Source of the DNA: Apiosordaria backusii
Lineage: Eukaryota > Ascomycota > Sordariomycetes > Sordariales > Lasiosphaeriaceae
Reading direction: 5' to 3'
Assembly: GCA_030549205.1 (NCBI GenBank)
Contig: JAUKTV010000028.1
Coordinates: 124,001 to 188,000 of the forward strand
Length of the DNA stretch: 64,000 bases
Part shown: one piece after another, positions 9,966-21,090 of the stretch
Layout: each line of letters opens with the position of its first letter
Position numbering within the stretch: the first letter of the stretch is position 1
The notes under the pieces: generated by a model
The model's input: only the letters and a program-made list of their open reading frames with translations
Database searches by the model: none
What the model was told of the DNA's origin: nothing
Translations under genes and position numbers: made by a program

Positions 9966-10915
9966 GATGGAAAGTAGCTCGGCGGCGGTGGAGGAATCGA
10001 TGGTTTTGTCTGGAATCAATCGGGGACTCAACTCGGTCTAGGCGGGGAAGTGAAATGCAGTCTTTATCAGCCGTTGGGTCGCGGGTTTTGGAATGAAAAC
10101 GCCACAGTACGTCGCACTTAGCCCTAACCCTCAGTTCTGCATCTGAGTCACCTTCCCACGTGGCCAGCCGTTATTGTCGTGTTGCGTTTGCCGAGTTGAC
10201 TCATCTGGCCCATATATTCCCCATGTTTCGAGTGCTAACTTACTTCTAGACGCATTAATACAGGTGGGTAGCCAATTCCAAACTTCAAGTAGAAACTTAG
10301 GACCACACTAGCATGTTCGCTAACAAAGCCGATCGGATGTTGTATGTTTTGAAGGTGTCTTGAGTACCTGCGGCATGTCTTGGTCTCTTGCAAGTGAGCC
10401 GGGGATTTCATGTTGGCCGACGTGATATGTACCTGTACCTTATCATGTCAAGAGGGAGGGGTCTTACATTCGACCTGGAACTGCCACCAGTCTCGAAAGA
10501 ATATCGAGTTAACATTGCTGCCTGAACCTGCCATTGAAAAGCTTGAAGAGCGAAAAAAATCTAAACAATGAGTATTGACACAGCGTTTCAGGTCAACAAG
10601 ACGATAATGCCCAGAATTCCTGGTAAGGGCAAGCGGAAGCTGCCCACCTCGTACAGTACGTGCAGAGATCCCGCCGGGTATCGATTGAACCGCAATCACG
10701 TGGTGGCGGGATGTGCACACCAGCGGTGTCGGCACACTGCATCATCGCAAGCAAATTCTGCCATCGCTGGGAGAATCTCCGAGTCTGTGGCAATGGCCTG
10801 AGCATTGCCACCTGGAGTCAGTTAAAGTCGTTGCAAATACATTGGTTGTGACCGCATGTCTCCTTCCATGTTTTCCAAGGTCTCCTTAACCGCGCGTTCC
10901 TTTACCAGCAGAGCC
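9966..10915. promoter_or_regulatory. Divergent promoter region between PaiB-like and FMO genes
   Basis: A 950-bp gap between genes that point away from each other. A run of small open frames near 10450-10800 shows no domain or splice logic and is read as noise. No strong palindrome or repeat was seen. Promoter elements for both genes are assumed from position only. Confidence 0.4.
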
Positions 10916-12342
10916 ATGAAGAATGTGGGACAACACGTTGAGAGCATCGCCGTTATCGGTGCCGGGTCCGCCGGAATTGCGGCTGCTAAGTGAGTACTAT
11001 ACACCCATTAACTTGCTATTGACGGGAGTATGCCATTGACCATGTCAGGTATCTCGCCGCGGAGTCCAGGTTTGGACGCATCACCGTCTTTGAACAAAGG
11101 GATACCACTGGTGGCATGTGGAACTACACGTTGGACAATGCAAAGGCTAGATTTCCGACGCCAGTCTACGATGAGCTTGAGTCCAATATCCCCAAAGAGC
11201 TGATGGCATTTTCCGACCTTCAATTTCCGCAAGAGAGTCAATTGTTCGCCACCCATGAGACTGTGCTGGAATACTTGAGGCAATACTCCAAGGAGGTTAC
11301 GCCTCTGATCCAGTTTCACACACAGGTCCTCGAGGTAGCTCCCGTGGGTACTTCGCAATGGATCGTCACAACTGAGCAGTCAGGCCACGAGAAAGTGACT
11401 GAATCTGTTTTCGATGCGGTTGTTGTGGCGAACGGCCATTTTGAGACTCCCCTGATACCTGACTTCAACGAACAGACCGCTTGGAAACGACTTTATCCTG
11501 AAAGTATTTCGCACTCGCTAGCTTTTAAGAACGCGGCGAACTTCAGGAACAAGAAGGTTATTGTGGTCGGGGCCGGCGCATCTGGGACAGAAATCGCCTC
11601 ACAGCTCGAGAGTGTTGTTCAACATCCGCTCATCATCTCGAAAAGGTCACATACACAAGATTCAACCAACCCTCCCGGTCGGCTCACCCTTCCCGCAATT
11701 GCGGAGCTCATCCCATCATCACGCAGTGTGCGTTTCGTCAATGGCCACCTCGAGCACGATATCGACCACATCATCTTATGCACTGGCTATCGCTGTGACT
11801 ACCCATTTCTCCGACGGTTTCCGGCTCTTTACGATGGCTTTTGCACCCGAAATCTCTACCGCAATATTTTCTACATTCCACGTCCTACTCTTGCCTTCAT
11901 CGCAATGCCGCTCAAGTCGGTGCCATTTCCTCTGTCTGAGAGTCAGGCTGCCGTCGTGGCACGTGTCTGGGCAAACCGGCTGGCTCTTCCGAGTCAATTC
12001 GCCATGTCGAAATGGGATGATGCGTTTCGACTCAAGTATGGCGGGCGCAAGGTTTCACCACTTGAGGCAGCCCACTTCAACATATCTTTGATGGAGGGTC
12101 TGTATGACTGGGCAGTGCAAGCCACGAGGCAAACAAGCCTCATTAATGATGGCCAGGGCAAGCTACCGCCGCGGTGGACAGAACGGGATTTATGGCTCCG
12201 AGAGCGACTTGGCCCAATGAAGGCGGCGTTCACCGCGCACGGCAGCGACAGGCATCGGATTCGAACACCTGAGGAGTTGGGGTTCGACTTTGAACAATGG
12301 AAACGGGACACGGGGCTTTCTGAACCGTCAAGGGTGTTATAG
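10916..12342 (+). CDS. FAD/NADPH-dependent flavin monooxygenase (FMO-like)
   Basis: Two exons, 10916-10989 and 11049-12342, encode 455 residues. The 59-nt intron has a GTGAGT donor and TCAG acceptor, and it falls inside the FAD-binding fold. The first exon gives AVIGAGSAGIAAAK, the FAD GxGxxG motif. Exon 2 continues VFEQRDTTGGMWNY, typical of FMOs. VVVGAGASGTEIASQL near residue 175 is the NADPH Rossmann motif. YPESISHSLAF fits the FMO-identifying segment, and IILCTGYRCDYPFL is the conserved ATGY-like region. FMOs hydroxylate soft nucleophiles such as amine nitrogen or thiol sulfur. No signal peptide or C-terminal membrane helix is seen. It is the last member of the metabolic block and could N- or S-oxidise its product. 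Substrate unknown. Confidence 0.8.
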
Positions 12343-12748
12343 TGCATGCAGCGTGTGTAACCACATAGTGCAAAAGGTATTCGCCCGACATTAGATGTGT
12401 CCGATGGAGTGCATTCATGTGGCTTAGTTTCTGCCTTGGATAAAGGGCTCGGGGAGTTATGCTCGGACCAATTACCATCTTCCGACGTGCCCGGGCTTGT
12501 GGACGCAGGAGTTCCCAACCTCTCATCACCCACCCTCCTGGTATGATCGAAAATTGGTCAAATATCCTCACCTGCATGCGAAGCGAAAAGGATTTAAGGC
12601 TATGTTCCAAGTGTCTAAGTGGGTAAAACTCTTTATGACCCCGCTTATAACTCTCATGACAGGACGTGTCTGAGCTGTCGTTTCCACTCGCTCTTTAGCA
12701 ATTGCAACTGGAGATGTTCTTGTCCTTTTGTTACTTGCCGTTCTGAAA
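12343..12748. other. Intergenic region, nothing recognised
   Basis: About 400 bp holding the FMO 3' flank and the promoter of the STAND-N/ankyrin gene. Minus-strand open frames here overlap the FMO coding region and show no domain. Confidence 0.5.
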
Positions 12749-14940
12749 ATGGATCCTCTTTCTATTAGTGCTTCCATTGTGGCTCTCATCGGAGCAGTAA
12801 CCGCATCCATCAAATGCGCCTCCCATATCAAACATGCCCAAGACTTACTCACTAGTCTGTTGGAAGACATGGCCACGTTTGAGATTCTCATGGCTGAACT
12901 GCAACCTCTCGTCCACGATCCAAGATGGCAGACACTTTTGGCAGGCTCGAGGTTGGCCGACGTCATGTCCACCGCGCAAGGCAGTTTGGAGGAAATCAAC
13001 GATATACTGAAGGCCAGTTATATACAGCCAAATTCGGAAGGTTCAGTGAGACTTCGTCGTTCAGCACGATTCAGACCACAGCAGCGCCTTAAGGAGCTCC
13101 AATACACCCTGCTAATGATCAGGATTAACATCACGGCTATGCTTAGTGTATTTACGGCGTAGGGCGCTTCAAATTCCACTAGAGAGCCTTTGTAGTGCTG
13201 ACGATCCATTGTTAGAACACGATCCGCCCACATACAGTCCTCGGTCCAAGAAGCAGCACAAGACGCCAAGCTGGTGGATGACCGCGTTTATCAGGCCCTT
13301 CTTACCCAAAGCTCTATGTTGCAGGAAATTCATCATCGAATGGAGCTTGTCTTTGAGGGTAGAATGGTGACCGATGTCGTTGCTGCCGAATCAGCCGTTG
13401 CAGAGACCACGATTTTGACCAGCGGCGATGACACCGGGGCCGGATCCAGTCTCGTTGACCATCTTGCTGCTGTCAAAAAAAAACCTTTCGAATACTTCAG
13501 CACGGAAGTCATAGGTTGTCCTACCTCTTGCATTTGTGTTTGCCATCGGTATCTTCGTCTCCGTTCCCCGGAACGATTACAGCGTATTTGTGGTGTCTTT
13601 TTTCTTGAATTAGCTTCTCTCTACATGATGGGCCGGTCTTGTACCAAGAAGAGCTGCCGCAAGCAGTCTACGTCTATTGCTCGGTTGACTTACTTCTTTC
13701 CTCAGTGGCTACTCCTCCGCATGGTGTCGGCCACATTGTGGGTTCCGGATCTCCAAGCCTGCAACCTCAGTCTCAAGGTGCCACGAGTGGTGCCAGAAGA
13801 ATCAGAGATCTTTTGCCGGGCCAGGCTGGGCGATATACAAGGGATTCAGTCTCTTCTGGATCGGGGGTTGGCGAGCATTTACGATGTGGGCATCTCCACT
13901 GGAGCTTCGGCAACAACTGTAAGACATTCTCCTCTCCCCGTCCCTGTTGCACGACGCCTGGAGCTGGGTGCTAAATACGATGTGTTCAGTACGCTATCGA
14001 CCGTTACCAGATCGACACATGGCGCTTTCTTCTGGCCAAGGGGGCAGACCCATATCTTGTCAATTCATCCAACCAAACCACTGCTGACATTGCATGGAAT
14101 AAGGTGTTTGCAGGGTCTGCACCTCCAGACTGCGTCGCGGCTATCATTGATGATTTCGATGGCGCCGAATACTTGAAAGTGCGCAAATTTCCGGCGCTGC
14201 ACCTCATCATCCTGGGCCTTGTCGTCGGTGATCTCGCGACGCAAATACAGCTTACAGCAGAAGCTGGTCTGGACGCATACGATTGGCAGGGCCGCACAGC
14301 GCTTTCGTGGGCGGCAGCTAAAGGTGACGCCGACTCTGTTCAGATGTTGCTGGAGCACGGCGCAGACCCCAACACCGCTTCGTTCAATGGGAGCACACCG
14401 TTGATGTTCGCTTCACGAGCGAGGAACCCCTCTTGCATGGAGCTCCTTCTAGCGGCAGGGGCACGGCCAGATGATCTCAATTCTTGGGGGACTAATGCGT
14501 TAGCGTATGCTATGAGAAGACTTGCGGAAGATGTTGATGGAATTTCTTTTGTGAGACCGCTGTTAAAGGGCGGAGCAGACCCCAACTACCGATGTGGAAC
14601 ACAGGCGCCGTTGGCACTGGAGCAGGCGGTGCTTTTGGGGTCAGCAGATGATGTGAAGACGTTGTGTGAGTTTGGAGCAAGGCCGCCCAAACGTGGTGAA
14701 TTCGATTTGATCAGGAGCGGAGTGTTGAAAGGCGACATAAGTCTTGTGAGGGTTCTACTTAAGTGGTTCTGGAGTGCATTGGACCATAAGGAGAAGAATA
14801 AAGTATCCGCTGTTGTGAGGGGGCTAGACAGCACCGAGATGATGGAAATGTTCAAGAGCAGTATAGCTGTGAGGGACGACATGGCAATTGGTGCTGATGG
14901 CATGAGTGATCTCTTTTTTGACGCAGTTGAGAGTCTCTAA
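12749..14940 (+). CDS. Fungal STAND N-terminal domain fused to ankyrin repeats (NLR-like, no nucleotide-binding domain)
   Basis: Three exons, 12749-13158, 13216-13918 and 13990-14940, join in one frame to 687 residues. Introns are 57 nt (GTAGGG donor, CTGAC branch) and 71 nt (GTAAGA donor). The start MDPLSISASIVALIGAV is the characteristic opening of the fungal STAND N-terminal domain. The helical domain continues through the first junction. A middle region has a CxCxCH motif (CICVCHRYLR) and ends RVVPEESEIF, a known linker before ankyrins in these proteins. Ankyrin repeats follow: DTWRFLLAKGADP, GRTALSWAAAKGDADSVQMLLEHGADP, GSTPLMFASRARN and others. No NACHT or NB-ARC P-loop is present, so it resembles an NLR without its switch. 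Such proteins are thought to act in fungal non-self recognition. It borders two HET genes. The ATG at 12728 is less likely. Confidence 0.75.
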
Positions 14941-15116
14941 GAAATGCCTAAGGATAGTGTGATGCCACATGAGTTTATTGTGGCACTCATCAAGAGGGGA
15001 ATGGCGGGTGTAGCCAGCAGGGTCCCCGCCCCACAACTACGTCATCGTCCGAACGCACTCCAGCTGGTGAGCTTTGCTTTTGGAGACCCTCTAGAATTCC
15101 TCATCCGCTCAAAACA

Positions 15117-16371
15117 CAGCATCTACATTACAAATTCGCTGTGAGCAGCTCCGGGCGAAACAACATAGTAGGGATGGGAGGGGTCGTCCGCATCCCACTG
15201 TCGATGCATGGTGGTCCAAGGGACGACACCTTCAACATAACATTGGGCCCCCGGACGGAACAGAACCCGTACTCAGCAGTACTTGCGGCAGTCGGACATA
15301 CGCTAAGATTATTGCGGAAAGCCCGGTACCGCAGGATCGTCCTCGCCACGAGCAGCAAAGCGGCCGTGTTAACACTGAAGAAGCCACGCCAGCAGTCAGG
15401 ACAGCAATATATCTACGAAGCGTACGACGCTATGAGAGCTGTCCGGGACGCTGGGAATACGATCTCGGTTATCTAGATCCCAAAGAGCGCCCAAAACGAA
15501 CTTCTGAATATAGCCAAGGGAAAAGCAAAGGAGGCAACCCAACAGAGCGCTATACAACAAGCCCAGGAACCCAGAATACGATCAACAACCCTCCGTATCG
15601 CGTAGGCCAAGCTACCTCCCAAAACCTTACCGGATAAAGTGGGTAGATACTCTAAGAGGATCGACATAGCGCTACCAGGAAAACATACCCGGCGGCTGTA
15701 CGACCATCTGTCACAAAAGGAGGCAGGCGTACTCGCTCAGCTCAGAACAGGCATAGCAAGACTCAACGCTTACCTCTACCGAATCGGGGTAGTCCCGTCA
15801 GTTCAGTGCGCATGTGGACAAGCGAGAGAGACAGTGGAACACTTCCTCTTCCGGTGCAAGAAATGGACGGCGTACCGAGCAGAGATGCTCCAGTGCACAA
15901 CCACCCACAGGGGCAATATTTCCTTCTATTTAGGAGGGAAATCGCCGTCGGATAAGGAAGACTGGGCTCCGAACGTCGAGGCCGTTCGGGCAACGATTCG
16001 GTTCGCAATAACCACGGGCCGACTCGACACAAACCAACCACAGGCCGACTAAAATACCTAACCGGCCAACTATCACTCTCCACCGACCCTACACCTATCA
16101 CCTCGTACCACGGACAGCAGGCACCGCTTTAGCCGCCGAAGATAGGACGTTAAACACTTGAAGAACCGACTTCAAGCCAGCCTACTAACAATCCTCCTAA
16201 CTCACGAGAATCCGTAGAGAAATAGTAAAACAGATTGCATAAGCTAGAATGGATTTTGCATGGGCTTTAAGGAGATCAGGGCATATCTTGGGGAATGTAT
16301 GCTTCAATCGGTAATAGGTGCCCTTTCGGCTTAGCCGCCGGGCGTTAATAAATTATTATTATTATTATTAT
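15117..16371 (+). mobile_element. Tad1-like LINE (non-LTR retrotransposon) relic, copy 1: RNase H and C-terminal part, with 3' tail
   Basis: A 5'-truncated copy of the 3' part of a LINE ORF2. Residues read from about 15117 resemble an RNase H domain (VGMGGVVRIPL, LGPRTEQNPYSAVLAAV, QQSGQQYIYEAYDA). An in-frame TAG at 15475 replaces an expected TGG, and a second TAG lies near 15603. The C-terminal zinc-binding part follows (CACGQARETVEHFLFRC). After the stop at 16052 comes the element's 3' UTR and a (TTA)n tail at about 16349-16371. An expected acidic residue (ELAA) reads VLAA. The copy cannot encode an active protein. It shares about 800 bp with copy 2 at 22787. Confidence 0.8.
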
Positions 16372-17671
16372 GTTGAAGGGCCACATATAAGTTTCGAGAT
16401 TCATAACCTCTGTCCCTTAATCCTGATGCTGTCGACAACGTCTGTAGAGCCCCAGGTATAGGATAAGGCTTCGTAAGAAACCACACTCTCGCGCAGATCG
16501 AACCAAGCATCAAAGATCTCACCATGTATATCAAGCCCTTCCCCTTTCAAAAGGCGAAGAAGCCGAAAAGCAGGCCTGTCGAGATCAATAGGATCGTATT
16601 TGAATACTTCCGTCTCTGGCTCCTAAAAATTGAAATTGATGATGCCAATGATGTCCGGCTTCGTGAGGCACAGGGTGCGATAGCGGGAGGAGAATGCAGG
16701 CGACGCGAAAGGGCGGCCAGATCCGTTCGGCCGGGGAGGTGTCTGGGTCTAGTTCGAAGACCCCAACTTGCCCAAACCGTGTGAAGCGCTTGTAATATTT
16801 CGAGGAGGAATAGAATCAGATACCGCCAAGGCGAACAGTTGGAATTTGGGGATTCAACGGGAATGAAAGAGGAGAATGATGTGAGATCGAGACAGCACGA
16901 TTTTAGCTGAACGGACTGACTCAAGCGGGGTTGTTAGGCACACCTCAACACAGCCGCGGACACCTCCACGTCGATACTATCGGGTAATCCGGTAAATGCC
17001 TAACCAGGCTGTGGTGTAGCGGAGTCGAGCTTAGGTGTCCACTGAGTGGGCGAACGTGCTTCACGCAGTTCGTAACGATTGGTCCGTGACAGCATAAGCA
17101 ACAGCTGATGCTGAAAAAAAAAAAAAAAGGAGTACAAAGGCATGTTTCAGCCTCCTTTGCCCGACGAGGTGTGGCACCTTTTTCAGCAACCAGCTTGGGG
17201 ATACCGTATTCTTCACCTACAAGGAGCCTGACACGCCTTTAGATGCACCGAAAAACACAAAGGAGAGCTGGAGTCCAGAACTGGCTCCGTGACAATGCAC
17301 TTCTACTACAGTACTTTGCATAGTATGTGGACGGTGACCTCAGCCCTACAATGTCCGCCAAACATCCTGGCCGAGTTTCGGGTTGGCCACTTTTCTATTT
17401 TTGAGGTCTTTGGGGACCGAGACAGGTCGTGACGTAAGCAAGGGGGGCACCAACTCTGATTCTAGTACCCCGCACTTTAAGAAGGGCAGAGGACCGTTAT
17501 GATTGAGGTTGCAACATTGTGGATCGCTCCGAGAAGACACCCTGCCTTCTTACTTTGTTCCCTGAGGCTTTATTCCCTGAGAGCACTTCCGAGTCAAACT
17601 TCTGCGTTCACCTGCGTTGTGCTATACTCCAAAGTGGAACCTGATGGATACTAGTCACCACAGCAGCTATC
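16372..17671. other. Intergenic region between LINE copy 1 and HET gene 1
   Basis: 1.3 kb with no recognised gene. It contains a 15-base A run near 17114-17128 inside an imperfect inverted repeat (separate entry). The last 150 bp before 17672 should hold the HET promoter. The open frames at 16524 and on the minus strand near 16550-16924 carry no domain. Confidence 0.5.
17103..17195. repeat. Imperfect inverted repeat around an A-run (possible MITE remnant)
   Basis: The left arm AGCTGATGCTGAAAAA (17103-17118) pairs with the right arm at 17179-17195, with one mismatch and one gap. The 60-bp interior has further small palindromes (CAAAGG...CCTTTG and GGTGTGGCACC). No target duplication was found, so the origin is uncertain. 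Confidence 0.4.
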
Positions 17672-19660
17672 ATGGATACCACAGTTTGTGAGGACTGCGG
17701 AGACTTCGTCCGGTGCAACTACGCCGAAGTCTTTGGCGGTGCAGATGACAAGAGACTCGTCGCCAAAGTTCTGGGTGCCGCTGACACAGGCTGCCGGCTC
17801 TGCCAAGCTATAGTGAACAAGTTCAAGTCACTCCAGCCAGATCTGCTCTTAGTCGCCCACGCAAACGGTCAACGGGCTACGTTCCGCTGGTTCGCAAGGC
17901 CATACGGGAATTCGAACATGATCTCACCGGAAGATTGGGAAAGAACCTTCTTGGCTGTCTCTATCTTGGAATTGCAGGTCGAATTCCGCATGTGGCGCGT
18001 GACAGATGGGTCCGCAGCAGGAGCCTCATTTGATGATCATAACACAGGTTCGGAACCTAGTTTTACGAGGGCGGCCAAGTGGTTGCGTGAATGCATGCTG
18101 GAACATGACAACTGCAACCAAGTCAACATTCCTAGAGGCTGGGTCCCACACCGACTGCTCAACACTGGATTAAGGTCTCCGTTCCCCGACATGATTAAAC
18201 TCGAAGAGACCAAGGGCTGGCAAACACCCGTGCGATATGCCGCATTAAGCCATTGCTGGGGCGATATACAGCCTCTCAAACTGCTACAGAGCAACCTGCA
18301 TACGCTTGTACATGGGATCCCTTTAGGAGACCTGCCAAAGTCTTTCCAGGACGCGGTTCATACAGTTAGAATGTTGGGAATCCAATATCTTTGGATAGAC
18401 TCCCTATGCATCATTCAAGACTCGAAGAAGGACTGGGATATTGAGTCATCTCTAATGACATATGTTTATGGCGGAAGCATGCTGAATATTGCGGCGGCTG
18501 CATCCAACGACTGTATGGGTGGATTGTTCCAAAATCGACAATCTTCTTACTTAGGCCCCTGTTTGTTGTCGGTGGCAAGCCGGGATCGGGTATCGATATT
18601 ACGGTATCAACTGTACGACCAAAATCTCTGGAATGCCGAGTTCGAATCCGCCAAGCTCAACACACGGGCCTGGGTAGTGCAGGAGCGCATGTTATCACCC
18701 CGCACGCTTGCTTTCACCAAGACGCAGCTCTTCTGGGAGTGTAGGTGTAAGCGAGCCTGTGACGAGTTCCCTTCAGGCTATCCTGTCGAGTATTTTGATA
18801 AGCCACCGATGACCTTCGAGCTGCCCAGTCTGGATAGCAAACTGAAGACGCAGGCTCTAATCGGCAAGGAAGATAGCCGACTAGGCGAGAGCCTTACAAT
18901 GCAGCTTAGTCTTGCCTGGCACAACCTGGTTATGCTGTATTCAAGACAGAACATAACATTTGAGCAGGATCAGCTGGTCGCACTTAGCGGGCTCACCATC
19001 CTTTTCGCACAACAAGGAGGCGGAGATTACCTCGCTGGGTTGTGGAAGCCCACTTTGCTCAGTGATCTTCTCTGGGAGGCCAGTGCATACAAGTATCCTA
19101 GGCGTCGATCCTTGACATACCGAGCCCCGTCATGGTCATGGGCGTCCATGGATTGTCCCGTGAACTATGTCCTCGGTAGAGTCATGTCAAACAGGGTTAC
19201 AATCCTCGACGTCAATATTCAGACGATGGTGGGGAGCAGTCAATGGGGCAGAGTTACAGGGGGTTACCTTCGACTCCAGGGAAAACTCTTTCCCAATCTC
19301 AGTGTTGTGTTCAGGAGAGACTTGGAGAGATTCTCTCTGGGAAAACGGGGCATAAATTGCACCATTCCGATTGCACGTTGCATTCCAGACGAGAGAGACC
19401 ACCAAGAGGGGAGTGTCGCAAACATCGAATCGGGACTTTTGTGCCTGCCTCTCGTGTCATACATGAATACATCTCGAGCTGCGGGATACTCTTGCGAATT
19501 AGGCCTTGTTTTGTCGCATGAGGGGGGACAGTCTAGGGGCCACTATCGGCGATGGGGTATTTTCGAGGTAGAGCATTCCGAGTTCTTCGAGGATTCTGGT
19601 AATCAGGCATCCAGCGAATGGTACGTTAATGGAGAAGAAGGCATAATTGTCATTATATAA
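17672..19660 (+). CDS. HET-domain protein (heterokaryon-incompatibility type), gene 1
   Basis: A 662-residue intronless protein with a complete HET layout. The N-terminal segment has paired cysteines (CEDCGDF, residues 6-12; GCRLC, 40-44). HET motifs follow: YAALSHCWG at 189-197, then FQDAVHTVRMLGIQYLWIDSLCIIQDSKKDW at about 225-255, then YGGSMLNIAAAAS at 266-278. LNTRAWVVQERMLSPRTLAF lies near residue 330 and YLAGLW in the C-terminal part. HET domains are fungal, TIR-related in fold, and can trigger cell death after fusion of unlike individuals. No partner domain such as NACHT or WD40 is attached. It converges with the related HET gene 2 at 21091. The allorecognition role is inferred from the family; most paralogues have no tested function. 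Confidence 0.85.
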   Translation: MDTTVCEDCGDFVRCNYAEVFGGADDKRLVAKVLGAADTGCRLCQAIVNKFKSLQPDLLLVAHANGQRATFRWFARPYGNSNMISPEDWERTFLAVSILELQVEFRMWRVTDGSAAGASFDDHNTGSEPSFTRAAKWLRECMLEHDNCNQVNIPRGWVPHRLLNTGLRSPFPDMIKLEETKGWQTPVRYAALSHCWGDIQPLKLLQSNLHTLVHGIPLGDLPKSFQDAVHTVRMLGIQYLWIDSLCIIQDSKKDWDIESSLMTYVYGGSMLNIAAAASNDCMGGLFQNRQSSYLGPCLLSVASRDRVSILRYQLYDQNLWNAEFESAKLNTRAWVVQERMLSPRTLAFTKTQLFWECRCKRACDEFPSGYPVEYFDKPPMTFELPSLDSKLKTQALIGKEDSRLGESLTMQLSLAWHNLVMLYSRQNITFEQDQLVALSGLTILFAQQGGGDYLAGLWKPTLLSDLLWEASAYKYPRRRSLTYRAPSWSWASMDCPVNYVLGRVMSNRVTILDVNIQTMVGSSQWGRVTGGYLRLQGKLFPNLSVVFRRDLERFSLGKRGINCTIPIARCIPDERDHQEGSVANIESGLLCLPLVSYMNTSRAAGYSCELGLVLSHEGGQSRGHYRRWGIFEVEHSEFFEDSGNQASSEWYVNGEEGIIVII

Positions 19661-21090
19661 CTACTTTACTACATTTTTATATGCAGTCAAGTATCATAGG
19701 GTCTCTCTGACCGCGGTGGAATCTCTTTACTTAGCGCGCCTTTGACGTAATCGCAGAGGAGATTGGTACTTCTGAGGGTCCAATCCAATAAGTGATAGTT
19801 GCTAAATCCAGGATCAGAACAAGGAGGATCGACGAAGCAGTCTAGCTATTTTTTGCTTGCGTCTTCGATGGCGAGGCTGAAGGGGCACGGTTGGTTGGTT
19901 TATTCCTACTCAGTTGTAGCCTCTTTACAGTCGACATGGGGACAGAAGCGCGCCTCCATACGTGGATAATTCAAGCATGCCATACAAGGACCCGAAGGCC
20001 AGAGTCGGTCGTCAGGTAATGTGAGTACAATCGATGCCGGGCCGGCCCGTAACATCCGGCGCCCCCTAGTCATCAGCGGACCGGCTGACGGGGTTGGAAC
20101 AACCGCTCTCCGCTCGCGACCGAAATAGGCGTCCCCAGAAACAGGAGTCGTCAGACAAGCAAGATTTATTTATCTGCAGCCTTCAGCCTCTGTCTCAGCA
20201 TAAAATAAAGCATTAACAAACAAAAACTCCATCCACAGAATAGCCGATGTTTTCCAATGTAAAAGAAACCACAGATCACATGATTCCCGACGCTAGACAG
20301 TTCTCGTTTGGTCTAGAAGACAAGAACGCCTCAGTCCCTTCCAAGATAAATAATGCTCGGCCCCTACGACCCTCCGAGATCAGAGGCTGCCCTCAGACAT
20401 AGATGCTCACATCAAAGAAACGTTGGATATTGCAAAAGAGACTTCACTGCAAATGGAAATTATTCTGATTTTGGTGGGACAAGTTCTCAGTAGAATTCAA
20501 TCCCTGGAAGAAACCAGATTATACCGCGAATCAATGGGGAGACTGAGCCAATCAGGTATGCTATCCTATTCAACGTTGTAGCATATCTTTGGCTCGCCTT
20601 CGTATGACCGTTCTGGCTCCCAGTCAGCAAATGGCACGAATGCGAAGGTGTCAAGGGCAAGGATCACAACCACCGTGAATGGCTTCACGGTCAGCGTGAA
20701 CGCTACACCATAACTAGCCTCAGGCAACAGCCTGCTGCCTATGAGATCGGCAGACTGAACACAGGTATAAGAGACCGACTCTCGTCGCTCCTTTAGATAG
20801 AAAAGCAAAGCGCTCATTTGATCCTCATGGCCCATCAGTACCTGCGACAGAAGGCACCCCCTGCTAGTCTCAGCCGGTTTCTTGGGCCTGGGGTTTTGTG
20901 TGCTGAGGCTCCTCGCTGTCGGAAGTTAAAAGATCACAATTCTGAGAATCGCTCGCGTCGTTATTTGGCCGCTCATTTAAAACCTCACTCTGATTTATGG
21001 TTGTTAAACACGCGGAGAAGCAGCTGGTTGCGTGTTTTATCCACAAGCACATGTTCTTGCCCCACGACTAATCGTCCGTTAATGTCACAG
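19661..21090. other. Spacer between convergent HET genes; one weak coding-like stretch
   Basis: 1.4 kb. A plus-strand stretch at about 20352-20560 reads DAHIKETLDIAKETSLQMEI and LVGQVLSRIQSLEETR, an amphipathic helical pattern that could be an exon remnant. It begins after a stop, has no ATG of its own, and could not be joined to a neighbour. A 270-nt minus-strand frame at 20566-20835 has no recognised domain. Nothing else is seen. Confidence 0.35.

Noticed and set aside
9966..10031. Upstream extension of the PaiB-like protein
   Set aside because: It would need a TTG start; the ATG at 9965 gives the family-typical N terminus.
1..12342. Metabolic block as cargo of a Starship headed by the DUF3435 relic
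   Set aside because: No terminal repeats, target duplications or empty site are visible, and the relic is over 12 kb away beyond other insertions.
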